Below, in pieces: positions 7,515 through 16,441 of a stretch of DNA of 64,000 nucleotides. The notes below the pieces were generated by a model. The model was not told the origin of the DNA. It did no database searches and saw nothing but the letters and a program-made list of their open reading frames with translations. A program made the position numbers and the translations under genes. The stretch is from JAOUEA01 sp038249195 (GTDB lineage Bacteria; Actinomycetota; UBA4738; HRBIN12), in contig JBBRWM010000002.1 in NCBI GenBank assembly GCA_038249195.1, forward strand, positions 186,001-250,000, given 5' to 3'. Every line of letters begins with the position of its first letter. Position 1 is the stretch's first letter.

Positions 7515-8756
7515 ATGACGGAGCACATGGGCGGACTTGACGTCGAGGCGATCCGCGCCGATTTCCCCATCCTGTCGCGCAGCGTAGGCGACCTGCCGCT
7601 CGTCTATCTCGACAGCGCCGCCACGTCGCAGAAACCCCGCCAGGTGATCGAGGCGGAGGCCGACTTCTATGCCGCGCACAACGCCAACACGCACCGCGGC
7701 ATCCACATGCTGGGGGAAGAGGCCACCGAGCGCTACGAGGGGGCTCGCGCCACGGTCGCCCGGTTCCTCGGCGCCCCCTCCCCGGAGACCATCGTCTTCA
7801 CGCGGGGCGTCACCGAGTCGATCAACCTGGTCGCCCAGGGGTGGGGCCGCTCGTTCCTGCACGAGGGTGACGAGATCCTGCTGAGCGAGATGGAGCACCA
7901 CTCGAACATCGTGCCGTGGCAGATGACGGCGGCCGTGACGGGGGCGAAGCTGCGGTACCTGCCGCTCACCGACGACGGCCAGCTCGACCTCTCGGACCTA
8001 GGCTCGCTGCTGACGGACCGCACCAAGATCTTGTCCGTGACGGGCATGTCCAACGCGCTGGGCACGATCACGCCGCTGCGCCAGTTGGTGGAGTCAGCTC
8101 ACGCCGTGGGCGCCGTCGTGAACGTCGACGCCGCGCAGCTCGCGCCGCATCATCGCATCGACGTCGCCGCCCTCGACGTGGACCTGCTCGGCTTCAGCGG
8201 GCACAAGATGCTCGGTCCCACCGCGAGCGGCGGCCTCTACGGCAAGGCCGAGATCCTCGAGGCCATGAGCCCGATGATGGGTGGTGGCGAGATGATCCAC
8301 GAGGTCTTCAAGGACCACAGCACGTACAAGTCCTTCCCGTACAAGTTCGAGGGGGGCACCATGCCCGTCGCGCAGCAGGTGGGGCTCGGCGCGGCCATCG
8401 ACTATCTCGAGGCCCTGGGCATGGACAACGTGCGCGCCCACGAGGAGGAGATCACCGCGTACGCGCTCGACCGGCTGCTCGACGCGGGGGCCACGGTCTA
8501 CGGCCCCAAAGACGCCTCGGCGCGGGGAGGGGCCGTGAGCTTCTGGTTCAAGGACGTGCACCCCCACGACCTCGCTACCATCGTGAACGAACAGGGGGTC
8601 GCGATCCGCGCCGGTCATCACTGCGCCCAGCTCGTGATGCGTCGATTCGGGACGCCGGCCACGGCGCGCGCCTCCTTCTACGTGTACAACACCAAGGAAG
8701 AGGTCGACGTCCTGATCGAAGCGCTCGCCAGGGCCGAGGCCATCTTCACCACCTGA
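7515..8756 (+). CDS. sufS: Cysteine desulfurase SufS
   Basis: PLP enzyme that takes sulfur from cysteine, forming a Cys persulfide for SufU and the scaffold. It has 413 residues (class V fold). The PLP Lys lies in GFSGHKMLGPT, and the catalytic Cys is in RAGHHCAQL near residue 370, the SufS-type short loop. The start is ATG 7515, behind GGAGGGAGCGGGACG; an upstream GTG at 7491 overlaps the sufC stop but is less well placed. The partner sufU follows 7 nt after. A second, NifS/IscS-type desulfurase is encoded at 25878-27125. Confidence 0.96.
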   Translation: MTEHMGGLDVEAIRADFPILSRSVGDLPLVYLDSAATSQKPRQVIEAEADFYAAHNANTHRGIHMLGEEATERYEGARATVARFLGAPSPETIVFTRGVTESINLVAQGWGRSFLHEGDEILLSEMEHHSNIVPWQMTAAVTGAKLRYLPLTDDGQLDLSDLGSLLTDRTKILSVTGMSNALGTITPLRQLVESAHAVGAVVNVDAAQLAPHHRIDVAALDVDLLGFSGHKMLGPTASGGLYGKAEILEAMSPMMGGGEMIHEVFKDHSTYKSFPYKFEGGTMPVAQQVGLGAAIDYLEALGMDNVRAHEEEITAYALDRLLDAGATVYGPKDASARGGAVSFWFKDVHPHDLATIVNEQGVAIRAGHHCAQLVMRRFGTPATARASFYVYNTKEEVDVLIEALARAEAIFTT

Positions 8757-8763
8757 CCGCTGG

Positions 8764-9234
8764 ATGATCCGGGGGACCACGTTGGCGCTCGACGACATCT
8801 ACAAGGAAGTCATCCTCGACCACTACAAGAGCCCGCGGAATAAGCGGGAGCTCGACGACGCCACCGTGAGCTGCACGCGCAACAACCCGCTCTGCGGCGA
8901 CGAGATCACGGTCTTCGCCAACGTGGAGGGCGACCGGGTCGTCGAGGTCGCGTTCGAGGGGGCTGGATGCTCCATCAGCCAGTCCAGCGCGTCCATGATG
9001 ACCGAGGCCGTCACGGGCACGACCGTCGAGGGTGCGAAGGACATGGCCACGCGGTTCCGCGGCATGATGGCGGGCGAGGTCGAGCCCGACGAGGACGCGT
9101 TCGGGGACCTCGTGGCCCTCAAGGGAGTGGTGCAGTACCCCATCCGCATCAAGTGCGCCGTCCTGGCGTGGGATGTCTTGCAGGAGGCGCTCGACGACGG
9201 CGAGGCCAGCGGAGAGCACGCCCACCATCCGTGA
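8764..9234 (+). CDS. sufU: SUF sulfur-transfer protein SufU
   Basis: Zinc-containing IscU-like protein that accepts the persulfide sulfur from SufS. The 156 residues show the three conserved Cys in NPLCGDEI, GAGCSISQSS and IKCAVLAW, plus the Asp of CGDE, matching the SufU Zn site. The region between the second and third Cys is longer than in IscU, another SufU hallmark. It is the last gene of the suf operon. Its stop overlaps the GTG start of the DUF2207 gene (GTGA), so that membrane protein may be co-transcribed although its function is unrelated. Confidence 0.95.
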   Translation: MIRGTTLALDDIYKEVILDHYKSPRNKRELDDATVSCTRNNPLCGDEITVFANVEGDRVVEVAFEGAGCSISQSSASMMTEAVTGTTVEGAKDMATRFRGMMAGEVEPDEDAFGDLVALKGVVQYPIRIKCAVLAWDVLQEALDDGEASGEHAHHP

Positions 9235-11033
9235 GGCGTGCACCTTCCCTCCTCCTGATCGCGATCGCCGCGGTGGTCGCGACCGCCGTTCCCGCGCGGG
9301 CGCAAACGGGCGAGCGGATCGACGGCTACGACGTCGACCTCCAGATCCGGGCCGACGACTCCCTCCGCGTCACGGAGACGATCGACTACGACTTCGGCGC
9401 ACAGCAGCGTCACGGCATCTTCCGCGACGTTCCCACATCGCTGCGCTTCGACGACACGTACGACCGCTCGTATCCCCTCAGCGTGGTGTCGGTCGAGGCC
9501 ACGGGAGGAGCGTCCTCGGAGTACACCGCGGAGGGACTGGCGGGCGGCCTCACACGGATCAAGATCGGCGATCCGGATCGCACGACGACGGGGCGGCACA
9601 CGTACACGATCGTGTACGCGGTCGCCGCCGCGCTGAACGGATTCGACGACCACGACGAGCTCTATTGGAACGCGATCGGGGCCGGCTGGCAGGTGCCCAT
9701 CGCGCAGGCCTCGGTGATCGTGACGGCGCCCGGAGCGATCTCCGCGGTTGCATGCTTCCAGGGGCCGCAGGGTTCCTCACTCCCATGCGATCGAGCCCGG
9801 GTGCGCGGGAGGCCGGGTCGGGCGGAGTTCGCGCAGGCTCCGCTGCGGCCGTTCAACGCTCTGACGGTGGTGGTGGCGCTGCGCAAGGGCGTCGTGGCTC
9901 AACCCGTCCCGATCCTGCACGAACGCTGGTCCCTCCACAGCGCCTTCCGTCTGAGCCCGGCGACGGGGGGCGTCTCGGGCGGTTTGCTGGTCCTCGTGGT
10001 GGCGGGGTTCGTGGCCCTCGTGTGGACGCGCGGACGGGACCGCCGCTATCGCGGGTCGCCGATCGATCAGGTCATGGGCAACCCCTCCGGCGAGGAGCAG
10101 GCGGTGCCCCTGCTGGAGGGCGGCCGGTCCGCGCCCGCGGAGTTCGCACCGCCCGACGGTCTGCGCCCGGGTCAGGTGGGCACGCTGATCGACGAGCAGG
10201 CCAACACCCTCGACGTCACGGCCACGATCGTCGACCTCGCCGTTCGAGGGTTCCTCCTGATCCAGGAGCTCCCGAAACATGGGTGGTTCGCCAAGCCGGA
10301 TTGGTCGCTCATCCGGCTGGAGAAGTCCGATGCCGAGCTGCTGACGTACGAACGACGCCTCCTGAACGGGTTGTTCCGCGACGGCGCCGAGGTGCAGCTC
10401 TCGAGCCTCCGCTCCACGTTCGTCGAGCGCCTCGAAGGCGTTGAGGAGTCGATCTACGTCGACGCGGTGTCCCGCGGCTGGTTCGCCAAGCGCCCGGACA
10501 AGGTGCGCTCCTCGTGGAGCCTGCGCGGCGTCCTCCTACTCCTGCTCGGCGGCGCGCTCACCTTCGTGCTCGCCCGGTGGACCCATTGGGGGCTGCTCGG
10601 CGTTCCGGTGATCGTCGCCGGTCTGCTCCTGATGGTGGGGGCCAAGCGCATGCCCGCGCGAACCGCCAAGGGCACCGCGATGCTCCGGCGGATCCGCGGG
10701 TTCCGCGCGGTGATCGAGAAGGCGGAGACGAACATGGCCCGCTGGGCCGAAGAAGAGGGGGTGTTCACCCGGTACCTTCCGTTCGCCGTAGTGTTCGGGT
10801 GCACCGAGCGCTGGGCCAAGGCGTTCGAGGGGCTCGAGCAGACCCCCGACGCCTCCTGGTACGTCTCCGACCGACCGTTCGCCTTCGCGACCTTCGCGAA
10901 CGCCGTGGACGGGTTCTCGCTCAGTACAGGGGGCACGATCGCATCGACGCCCAGCGGGTCGGGCTCCAGCGGGTTCTCGGGCGGAGGCTTCTCCGGCGGG
11001 GGAGGGGGCGGCGGGGGAGGAGGGTCCTGGTGA
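9231..11033 (+). CDS. DUF2207 family membrane protein
   Basis: A 600-residue exported membrane protein of unknown function. It has a signal peptide (residues about 1-23, SLLLIAIAAVVATAVPARA), then an extracellular DUF2207 beta domain starting YDVDLQIRADDSLRVTETID. A membrane segment follows near 250 (GLLVLVVAGFVALVW). After a cytoplasmic stretch comes a paired hydrophobic region near 430-475, and the C-terminus is Gly/Ser-rich, ending in ten Gly then SW. This layout is the family norm. The GTG start overlaps the sufU stop. No enzyme motif is visible, and linkage to Fe-S assembly is positional only. Confidence 0.87.
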   Translation: MRRAPSLLLIAIAAVVATAVPARAQTGERIDGYDVDLQIRADDSLRVTETIDYDFGAQQRHGIFRDVPTSLRFDDTYDRSYPLSVVSVEATGGASSEYTAEGLAGGLTRIKIGDPDRTTTGRHTYTIVYAVAAALNGFDDHDELYWNAIGAGWQVPIAQASVIVTAPGAISAVACFQGPQGSSLPCDRARVRGRPGRAEFAQAPLRPFNALTVVVALRKGVVAQPVPILHERWSLHSAFRLSPATGGVSGGLLVLVVAGFVALVWTRGRDRRYRGSPIDQVMGNPSGEEQAVPLLEGGRSAPAEFAPPDGLRPGQVGTLIDEQANTLDVTATIVDLAVRGFLLIQELPKHGWFAKPDWSLIRLEKSDAELLTYERRLLNGLFRDGAEVQLSSLRSTFVERLEGVEESIYVDAVSRGWFAKRPDKVRSSWSLRGVLLLLLGGALTFVLARWTHWGLLGVPVIVAGLLLMVGAKRMPARTAKGTAMLRRIRGFRAVIEKAETNMARWAEEEGVFTRYLPFAVVFGCTERWAKAFEGLEQTPDASWYVSDRPFAFATFANAVDGFSLSTGGTIASTPSGSGSSGFSGGGFSGGGGGGGGGGSW

Positions 11034-11061
11034 GCGTGTCGGCCCGTAGCATGGTCCCGCG

Positions 11062-12054
11062 ATGAGGATCACCTTCTCCGAGGACGGGCGGGACTTCCAG
11101 CGGCGGGGCTGGCGCGAACTCGTCGATGCGGACCCCGCCGGCACGTTCTTCCACACGCCCGCCTACCTCAAGCTCTATTGGGAGGAGTTCGGCGAGCAGC
11201 CCGAGCACCTGCTGCTGGCGTTCGCCGAAGAGGACGACGGCACCCAGGTCGGCGCCGTCGCGTTCGAGCGCATCGACGAGACGCTGCGCTTCCTGGGCGG
11301 GACGGAGGTCACGGACTACATGGGGCCCGTGGGCCTGCCCTCCGAGCAGGGCACCTTCGCTAAGGAGCTTTGGGCCGCGCTGCTCGCGCGGGAGGACTGG
11401 GCGACGGCGGACCTGCGCGGGTTGCCGGAGGACCGGTCCTGGCTGGGCCTGCTCCGAGATTCCGCCCAGGCTGTGGGGCTCGCGGTGGAGGAAACCGAGG
11501 ATCAGAACGGTGTTGCGCCGCTCCTGCCGCTCCCCGGCTCATGGGAGGGCTACCTCGAGGCGCTTCCGGGCAAACTTCGCCACGAGATCCGGCGCAAGGC
11601 CAAGAAGCTCGAGATGGAGGCGGGTCCGTTCGAGATCCACACGGCCACGGAGGCGACGCTCATCCCGCTGCTCGATCGATTCGTGGAGCTGCACCGCATG
11701 AGCGAGGGCCCCAAGGGCGTGTTCATGCAGCCCGGGATGGAGATCTTCTTCCGTCGCCTGGGGGCTGCGTTCCTTCCGCAGGGCGTGTTCCTGCTCACCA
11801 TGATCGAGGTGGGAGGAGAGCTCGCGGCGGGCACGATCGGGTTCGCCTTCGACGGGACGTTCTTCCTGTACAACTCCGCGTTCGATCGCGCATGGGGCAA
11901 CCTCGCGCCGGGGATGGTCCTGGTGGGCGAGAACATCCGCATGGCGATCGAGTCTGGCTGCGACGCGTTCGATCTGCTGAAGGGCGACTACGCGTACAAG
12001 TACCGGTTCGGCGCGCACGCGCGGGCCGTCAGGCGACTCGTCCTCACGCGCTGA
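11062..12054 (+). CDS. GNAT/FemAB-like acyltransferase (BioF2/CelD-like domain)
   Basis: A 330-residue protein with two tandem GNAT-like halves, as in the Acetyltransf_6 (CelD/BcsL) and FemAB superfamilies. The second half has LRHEIRRKAKKLE, then FLLTMIEVGGELAAGTIGF and a C-terminal FDLLKGDYAYKYRFG, the usual core of this family. Such proteins transfer acyl or aminoacyl groups in cell-envelope or polysaccharide work; the substrate here is unknown. TAGCAT at 11047-11052 lies 9 nt before the ATG. A 17-bp tandem repeat begins in its last codons and includes a duplicated stop. Confidence 0.78.
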   Translation: MRITFSEDGRDFQRRGWRELVDADPAGTFFHTPAYLKLYWEEFGEQPEHLLLAFAEEDDGTQVGAVAFERIDETLRFLGGTEVTDYMGPVGLPSEQGTFAKELWAALLAREDWATADLRGLPEDRSWLGLLRDSAQAVGLAVEETEDQNGVAPLLPLPGSWEGYLEALPGKLRHEIRRKAKKLEMEAGPFEIHTATEATLIPLLDRFVELHRMSEGPKGVFMQPGMEIFFRRLGAAFLPQGVFLLTMIEVGGELAAGTIGFAFDGTFFLYNSAFDRAWGNLAPGMVLVGENIRMAIESGCDAFDLLKGDYAYKYRFGAHARAVRRLVLTR

Positions 12055-12081
12055 AGGTCCTCACGCGCTGAAGGTCCTCAC
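12041..12081. repeat. 17-bp tandem repeat at a convergent gene junction
   Basis: The unit TCCTCACGCGCTGAAGG occurs twice in full (12041-12057, 12058-12074), followed by the first seven bases of a third copy. It duplicates the TGA of the GNAT gene and ends at the stop of the anti-sigma gene. A simple slippage duplication is likely. Confidence 0.85.
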
Positions 12082-12815
12082 ACGGGCGCGATCTGGGCGC
12101 TGGCGAGCGGCGCGCCGCTCTCGTCCGTGACCGTGATCCGGTCGAAACTGCTGAGGTCACTCGCCGTCACGAGCCACGCCGCCCCGTTGCCGTCCTTCTG
12201 GACCTCGAGGTCCGATAGCTCGACGGTCCTGCCGTCGGGGGCGTGCAGGGTCGCGGTGGCGCTGCCGCTCAGGCCGGCTCCTTGCACGAGGACCGCGACC
12301 CATGACTGGTCGCGGTGGGAGTCGTAGACGACCACGCTGCCCTGCACGTTGCGCCCGGGCGCCGCGGTGAGGGGGGCTGCGCGGAACTCCTTGCCGCCGA
12401 GGATCTGCAAGAGGCGGGTGTAGCTGTCCCCCGAAGCGGCGAGCTCACCGGCGCGGCGATCTTGGGCGAGGCCCCAGCTCAGTGCTAGGACCAGGGCGAG
12501 CATGGCGGCCGCCGCGGCGAGCCAGGGCGCGCGGGGGCCTGCGAACCGAGCTCGATCCTTCGCGGGAGAGGTCTCGGGCACCTCGCGCCACTCCGCCTCC
12601 AGGGTCGAGCGGACCCGTTCGGCGAGCTCGGTGGGGTGTTCTGCGTCGTGCGCCGCGCAGGCGAACGACGCGAGCCCGTCGTCGAGGGCCTCCATGTCGG
12701 CGCGGCAACCTGCGCACCCCCGCAGGTGCTTGCGCACGGCGAGGTCCTCGGTCTCCTCGAGGGTCCCCAGCACGTGATCGGGAAGGCGCTCGCGGACCAT
12801 CTCACACGTCGTCAC
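12078..12815 (-). CDS. Membrane-anchored anti-sigma factor (RskA/zinc-finger type)
   Basis: Anti-sigma factor for the adjacent ECF sigma. The N-terminus has the ZAS zinc-binding pattern, with a Cys in TTCEMVRERL and H-x3-C-x2-C in KHLRGCAGC. A single membrane segment near residues 97-117 (APWLAAAAAMLALVLALSWG) follows. The C-terminal part is an extracytoplasmic RskA-like domain containing WVAVLVQGAGLSG. This is the classic layout: a cytoplasmic sigma-binding domain held at the membrane and released by a signal outside. It overlaps the sigma gene by 14 bp, so the two are co-translated. Confidence 0.9.
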   Translation of the reverse strand: MTTCEMVRERLPDHVLGTLEETEDLAVRKHLRGCAGCRADMEALDDGLASFACAAHDAEHPTELAERVRSTLEAEWREVPETSPAKDRARFAGPRAPWLAAAAAMLALVLALSWGLAQDRRAGELAASGDSYTRLLQILGGKEFRAAPLTAAPGRNVQGSVVVYDSHRDQSWVAVLVQGAGLSGSATATLHAPDGRTVELSDLEVQKDGNGAAWLVTASDLSSFDRITVTDESGAPLASAQIAPV

Positions 12816-13377
12816 GGGGCACCTCCTCGGCCATGGCCTCCCGCAGCCTCATCAGCGCGGCGCGGATCCGGGTCTTCGCGGTGCCGACCGGGATGCCTTC
12901 CATCTCGGCCACCTCGGCGCTCGTGCGCCCACCGAAGTAGGCGAGCTCGAGCGCGGAGCGCTGCTCGCCGCTCAGGCGCGCCATGGCGCGGCGAGCCCGG
13001 CCGGTGAGGTCGTGCGTCTCCGCCAGCTCCTCGGGGCCTGCCGCGGGGTCGGCCTCACGCGGGCGCCCCGCGGCCTCCAGGGACCGCGCCTCGACGACGC
13101 GTCTGCGCAGGGCGTCGATCGCGAGCGAACGAGCCATCAGGAGGATCCAGGTCTCCAGCTTCCCTCGCGTGACGTCGTACGTGGCAGCCTTGCGCCAGAT
13201 CTTCACGAACGTGTCCTGGACGAGATCCTGCGCCGCCGCGTCGGACCCGAGCATCACGATCCCCAACCCGTAGATCCTCGAGGCGAACCGTCCGTACAGG
13301 GTGTTGGCGGCCGACGCGTCGCGCGCGACGAACGCCCGCATCAGGGCCGAGTCGTCCTCCGGATCGATCGTTCGCAT
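12802..13377 (-). CDS. ECF RNA polymerase sigma factor (SigK-like)
   Basis: A 191-residue group-4 sigma factor. Region 2 contains LVQDTFVKIWRKAATYDVTRG and ETWILLMARSLAIDALRRR; region 4 contains LSGEQRSALELAYFGGRTSAEVA and IPVGTAKTRIRAALMRLRE. It resembles SigK-type ECF factors paired with RskA. I chose ATG 13377 because TACCGT ends 7 nt upstream, as in other leaderless genes here; TTG 13398 and GTG 13386 are alternatives upstream. It forms an operon with the anti-sigma gene. The regulon and the signal are not visible. Confidence 0.93.
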   Translation of the reverse strand: MRTIDPEDDSALMRAFVARDASAANTLYGRFASRIYGLGIVMLGSDAAAQDLVQDTFVKIWRKAATYDVTRGKLETWILLMARSLAIDALRRRVVEARSLEAAGRPREADPAAGPEELAETHDLTGRARRAMARLSGEQRSALELAYFGGRTSAEVAEMEGIPVGTAKTRIRAALMRLREAMAEEVPRDDV

Positions 13378-13384
13378 CAGCTGC

Positions 13385-13390
13385 ACGGTA
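13385..13390 (-). promoter_or_regulatory. -10 hexamer for the leaderless sigma gene
   Basis: TACCGT on the minus strand, 7 nt before the ATG at 13377. There is no Shine-Dalgarno at normal spacing. Confidence 0.4.
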
Positions 13391-13444
13391 TCCCCCAAGG
13401 GGTACGGACGAGAAGGCGTCGGGGTTCACTGCGGCTGTCTTGCG

Positions 13445-14275
13445 TTACGGGTAGGCACGCAGGGTGTGCAGGATCGTGAGGGCGAGCGCTCGGTCCCCGC
13501 CCACCACGACGTTGCCGGATGCGAACACCTCGTCGGCGTCGAGGCGTCGTCCAGCCACCAGCCCCAGCTGCGAGGCGCGCCCGGAGATCACGGCGTCCGG
13601 TTTGGTCCCGGCCGGCGGCACCTCGCCGGCGCCCAGGCCCCAGTGCCACTCGCCCTCCCCGGCCCCTTCGGCGACGACCTTCACGGTGCGCCCGCTCAGG
13701 TCGAGCCCGTCGCGGCCGAGCGCGTAGGGGAGCATCCGCACGGCCATGTCGATCGTGAGGTAGATGGGCCAATGCTCGTAGGACGGCCCGAGGCCGTTGG
13801 TGGCGCGCATGTCTTCCCCGTGGAGCCACCACTCCACCGTGCGCGATTGGAGCAGGTACCGGGTAGCGATCGGCCCGGCGATGTAGTCGAAGCGGCGCGA
13901 CTCCCAGTCGGCGTCGGACAGGAGAGCCGCGTGCTCGATAAGGGAACCGGCCGCGGCGCCCCACACCGTGAGGATCTCGCGCGCGGGGAGTTCCGACCTG
14001 CGGTTCACGGTCCAGGCGTTGAACCCGTCTACGCTGAACGGCTCATCGCCGAGCGACGCCCGGTACTCCGCGAGCTCGGAAGGCGCTTCGCCGGCCACCA
14101 GCTGAGCCGCGAGGGTGTCGCCCGCGCCCAGGTGGGCCATCACGTCGCGATTCCACCAACCCTCCGCGGCGCTGGGGCGCTCCCAGGTGTCGGGTTCGGC
14201 GAACTGGATCGTGCGCCCGAGCCGCTGCCGTTCCGCGTGCACCACGCCCAGCAGCGTCTCCCGGTCCAGACTCAC
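13445..14275 (-). CDS. Maleylpyruvate isomerase-family (MDMPI/DinB-like) protein
   Basis: A 276-residue protein with the four-helix DinB/MDMPI fold. The N-terminal MDMPI domain has PSAAEGWWNRDVMAHLGAGD, including the Asp/His pair used for metal binding, and WWLHGEDMRATNG. The C-terminal part is the small alpha/beta sterol-carrier-like domain of the family. In actinobacteria such proteins are mycothiol-dependent, catalysing thiol S-transfer or maleylpyruvate isomerisation; the substrate cannot be read from sequence. The GTG start follows AAGGGGGAG by 6 nt. It is divergent from glycerate kinase, sharing the 14276-14341 gap. Confidence 0.8.
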   Translation of the reverse strand: MSLDRETLLGVVHAERQRLGRTIQFAEPDTWERPSAAEGWWNRDVMAHLGAGDTLAAQLVAGEAPSELAEYRASLGDEPFSVDGFNAWTVNRRSELPAREILTVWGAAAGSLIEHAALLSDADWESRRFDYIAGPIATRYLLQSRTVEWWLHGEDMRATNGLGPSYEHWPIYLTIDMAVRMLPYALGRDGLDLSGRTVKVVAEGAGEGEWHWGLGAGEVPPAGTKPDAVISGRASQLGLVAGRRLDADEVFASGNVVVGGDRALALTILHTLRAYP

Positions 14276-14329
14276 GACGGACTCCCCCTTCGTCGACGCG
14301 CTCAGGAGCGCACGTCTCGGCGCGGATTG

Positions 14330-14335
14330 TACATT
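14330..14335 (+). promoter_or_regulatory. -10 hexamer for leaderless glycerate kinase
   Basis: TACATT ends 6 nt before ATG 14342, and no ribosome-binding site is visible. Confidence 0.5.
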
Positions 14336-14341
14336 CGCGGG

Positions 14342-15493
14342 ATGCGCGTCCTGGTTGCCCCAGACAAGTTCCGGGGCACCCTCACGGCGCGCCAGGCCGC
14401 GGAGGCGATCGAGACGGGATGGAAACGCGAGCGCCCGGGCGATCACCTCGATCTCGCGCCTATGGCCGATGGCGGGGAGGGCACGTTGGAGGCGCTGGTC
14501 GGCGCCCTGCACGGCGTCGTCGTGCCGGCGACCGTGACCGGCCCCATGGGCGATTCCGTCGAGGCGGCCTTCGGGCTGGTTTCGACCGCGCAGGGGACCC
14601 TCGGCGTCGTGGAGATGGCACGCGCCTCGGGTCTCGCGCTGGTCGGGCCGGGGCGACGCGATCCCTTACGCGCCTCGACCCGCGGCACGGGGGAGCTGAT
14701 GGCTGGCGCGGTCGCGCGCGGCGCCCGCCGGCTGCTGGTGTGTCTGGGTGGCAGCGCGACCAACGACGGCGGCGCGGGCATGGCGACCGCCATCGGCGTC
14801 CGTCTGCTCGACGAGCGGGGCCGGGAGCTGCCCGACGGAGGCGCCGCGCTGACGAGGCTCGCGCGCATCGACACCACGGGGGTCCCGCCCGTGTGGACGA
14901 ACGTGAGCGTGACGGGGGCGTTCGACGTGGATAACCCGCTCGCCGGCCCCTCGGGGGCGAGCGTCGTCTACGGTCCGCAGAAGGGAGCCGGGACGGATGC
15001 GGTGCGCGTGCTCGACGGCGCGCTCAGCCATCTCGCGGCCGTCGTGTACCGGGACCTCGGGATCTCCCTCAAGGACGAGCGGGGCGCCGCGGCCGCGGGA
15101 GGATCGGGCTTCGGCCTCCTGGCGTTCTGCGGTGCCCACCTGCGCCGCGGCGTCGAGGTGGTGATGGACGCGATGGAGATCCCCCGCCGGATCGAGGGTT
15201 GTGATCTCGTGATCACGGGGGAGGGATCCTTCGACGTTCAATCGTCTGCGGGGAAGGTGCCCGCGGGGATCCTCGACGCCGCCGCGCTGGCGGGGGTGTC
15301 CGTCGCCGTCATCTGCGGCCGCGCCACATCGGAGGTCCCGGGCGTGCCCGTGCTGACGCTGGTCGGCCGCGTGGGCGAGCGTGCCGCGCTCGGGGATGCG
15401 CGGCGCTCGCTGGAGCTCGTGGCCCAGGACCTCGCGCGCGGGGCGGCGACGTCCGCGGCTCATGGCGCCTCGCGGTTGCGAGGAGCGGGATGA
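14342..15493 (+). CDS. glxK: Glycerate kinase (GlxK/GckA type 1)
   Basis: ATP-dependent kinase of D-glycerate, making 2-phosphoglycerate (or 3-phosphoglycerate in some members) and linking glyoxylate/serine metabolism with glycolysis. The 383 residues match the usual length. Family motifs are PDKFRGTLTARQAAEAI at the N-terminus, PMADGGEGT, LGGSATNDGGAGMA and VITGEGSFDVQSSAGKVP. The ATG at 14342 gives the canonical MRVLVAPDKFRG start. The YbaK gene overlaps its stop by ATGA. It fits functionally with the one-carbon and serine-related genes elsewhere in the window, but no glyoxylate carboligase is nearby. Confidence 0.95.
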   Translation: MRVLVAPDKFRGTLTARQAAEAIETGWKRERPGDHLDLAPMADGGEGTLEALVGALHGVVVPATVTGPMGDSVEAAFGLVSTAQGTLGVVEMARASGLALVGPGRRDPLRASTRGTGELMAGAVARGARRLLVCLGGSATNDGGAGMATAIGVRLLDERGRELPDGGAALTRLARIDTTGVPPVWTNVSVTGAFDVDNPLAGPSGASVVYGPQKGAGTDAVRVLDGALSHLAAVVYRDLGISLKDERGAAAAGGSGFGLLAFCGAHLRRGVEVVMDAMEIPRRIEGCDLVITGEGSFDVQSSAGKVPAGILDAAALAGVSVAVICGRATSEVPGVPVLTLVGRVGERAALGDARRSLELVAQDLARGAATSAAHGASRLRGAG

Positions 15494-15978
15494 GCGGCGC
15501 GATCGATCGCTTCACCGTGGCCGCCGCAGCCCTCGGATTGCAGCCCCAGGTTCGACGGTTCCCCGAGGGGACGAAGACCGCGGCCGACGCCGCGCGGGCG
15601 ATCGGATGTGACGTGGGCCAGATCGTGAAGTCCCTCGTGTTCATGGCGGAAGGCCCGGACGCGCGAACCGGCGCGATCCTCGCCCTCACCTCGGGCGCGA
15701 ACCGGGCCGACGTCGGCGTCCTCGCCTCGCTGAGCGGGGCGGCCGTCGTGCGCCGCGCCACCCCCGAGGAGGCCCGCTCCGCGACCGGATTCGCCGTGGG
15801 CGGGACCCCGCCGTTCGGCCATCCCGAGCGCGTGCGGGCCTTCCTGGACCGGGACCTGCTCGCTCACGGCGAGGTGTGGGCGGCCGCCGGCACTCCCGAC
15901 TCGGTGTTTCCGCTCTCCCCGGCCGACCTCGTGCGCGTCAGCGGGGCCTCGGTCGCCGCGTTCGCCGATTCAGGCTGA
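15490..15978 (+). CDS. YbaK/EbsC (ProX-like) aminoacyl-tRNA deacylase family protein
   Basis: A 162-residue trans-editing domain of the YbaK/ProX family, which hydrolyses mischarged Cys- or Ala-tRNAPro. Visible landmarks are the conserved Lys in GQIVKSLVFMA, the SGANRADV stretch and the GxxPPFGH loop in FAVGGTPPFGHPERV. It overlaps glxK by 4 bp and is probably co-transcribed with it. Actinobacteria usually carry several paralogues of this family, so the exact tRNA substrate is not assignable. Confidence 0.9.
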   Translation: MSGAIDRFTVAAAALGLQPQVRRFPEGTKTAADAARAIGCDVGQIVKSLVFMAEGPDARTGAILALTSGANRADVGVLASLSGAAVVRRATPEEARSATGFAVGGTPPFGHPERVRAFLDRDLLAHGEVWAAAGTPDSVFPLSPADLVRVSGASVAAFADSG

Positions 15979-16054
15979 AGCCTCGAGTTCCCGCCACCAC
16001 CGGTTATCATGGGTGCTGGACGAGGCTCGAACCCGCAGCCAACGAAGGGGACCC

Positions 16055-16375
16055 ATGATCACGCTGACCGAGAACGCCGCCGGCAAGGTGAAGGAGCTCG
16101 TGGCCGAAGAGGGTCGCGACGACATCGCCCTTCGGGTCGCCGTGCAGCCCGGCGGCTGCTCTGGGTTGCGCTACGCGATGTACCTGGACGACCAGGTCTC
16201 CGAGAAGGACGCCGAGGCCGAACAGTTCGGCGTGAAGCTCGTCATCGACAAGATGAGCGTGCCCTACCTCGCGCAGGCCACCATCGACTTCGTCGACAGC
16301 CTCGAGCAGTCGGGGTTCACGATCGACAACCCCGCCGCCACCGGCGGCTGCGCCTGCGGCAACTCGTTCCACTGA
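16055..16375 (+). CDS. erpA: Iron-sulfur cluster insertion protein ErpA (HesB/IscA family)
   Basis: A-type carrier that passes Fe-S clusters to apo-enzymes. The 106 residues carry the three conserved Cys, one in QPGGCSGLRY and two in GGCACGNSFH at the C-terminus. The ATG at 16055 follows AAGGGG by 4 nt; upstream in-frame codons look non-coding. It stands apart from the suf operon, as usual for erpA. GC-rich inverted repeats follow the stop (16405-16435) but without a T-run, so I do not call a terminator. Confidence 0.93.
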   Translation: MITLTENAAGKVKELVAEEGRDDIALRVAVQPGGCSGLRYAMYLDDQVSEKDAEAEQFGVKLVIDKMSVPYLAQATIDFVDSLEQSGFTIDNPAATGGCACGNSFH

Positions 16376-16441
16376 GTTCCCTGGCATCCCGGTTGCATCC
16401 CGTTGCCGTCGGCGGCCCCGGCCCGCGCCGGCCGTGAAGCT

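Noticed and set aside
16376..16441. Rho-independent terminator after erpA
   Set aside because: GC-rich inverted repeats are present, but no clear single stem and no T-run, so it is not distinguishable from background in this GC range.
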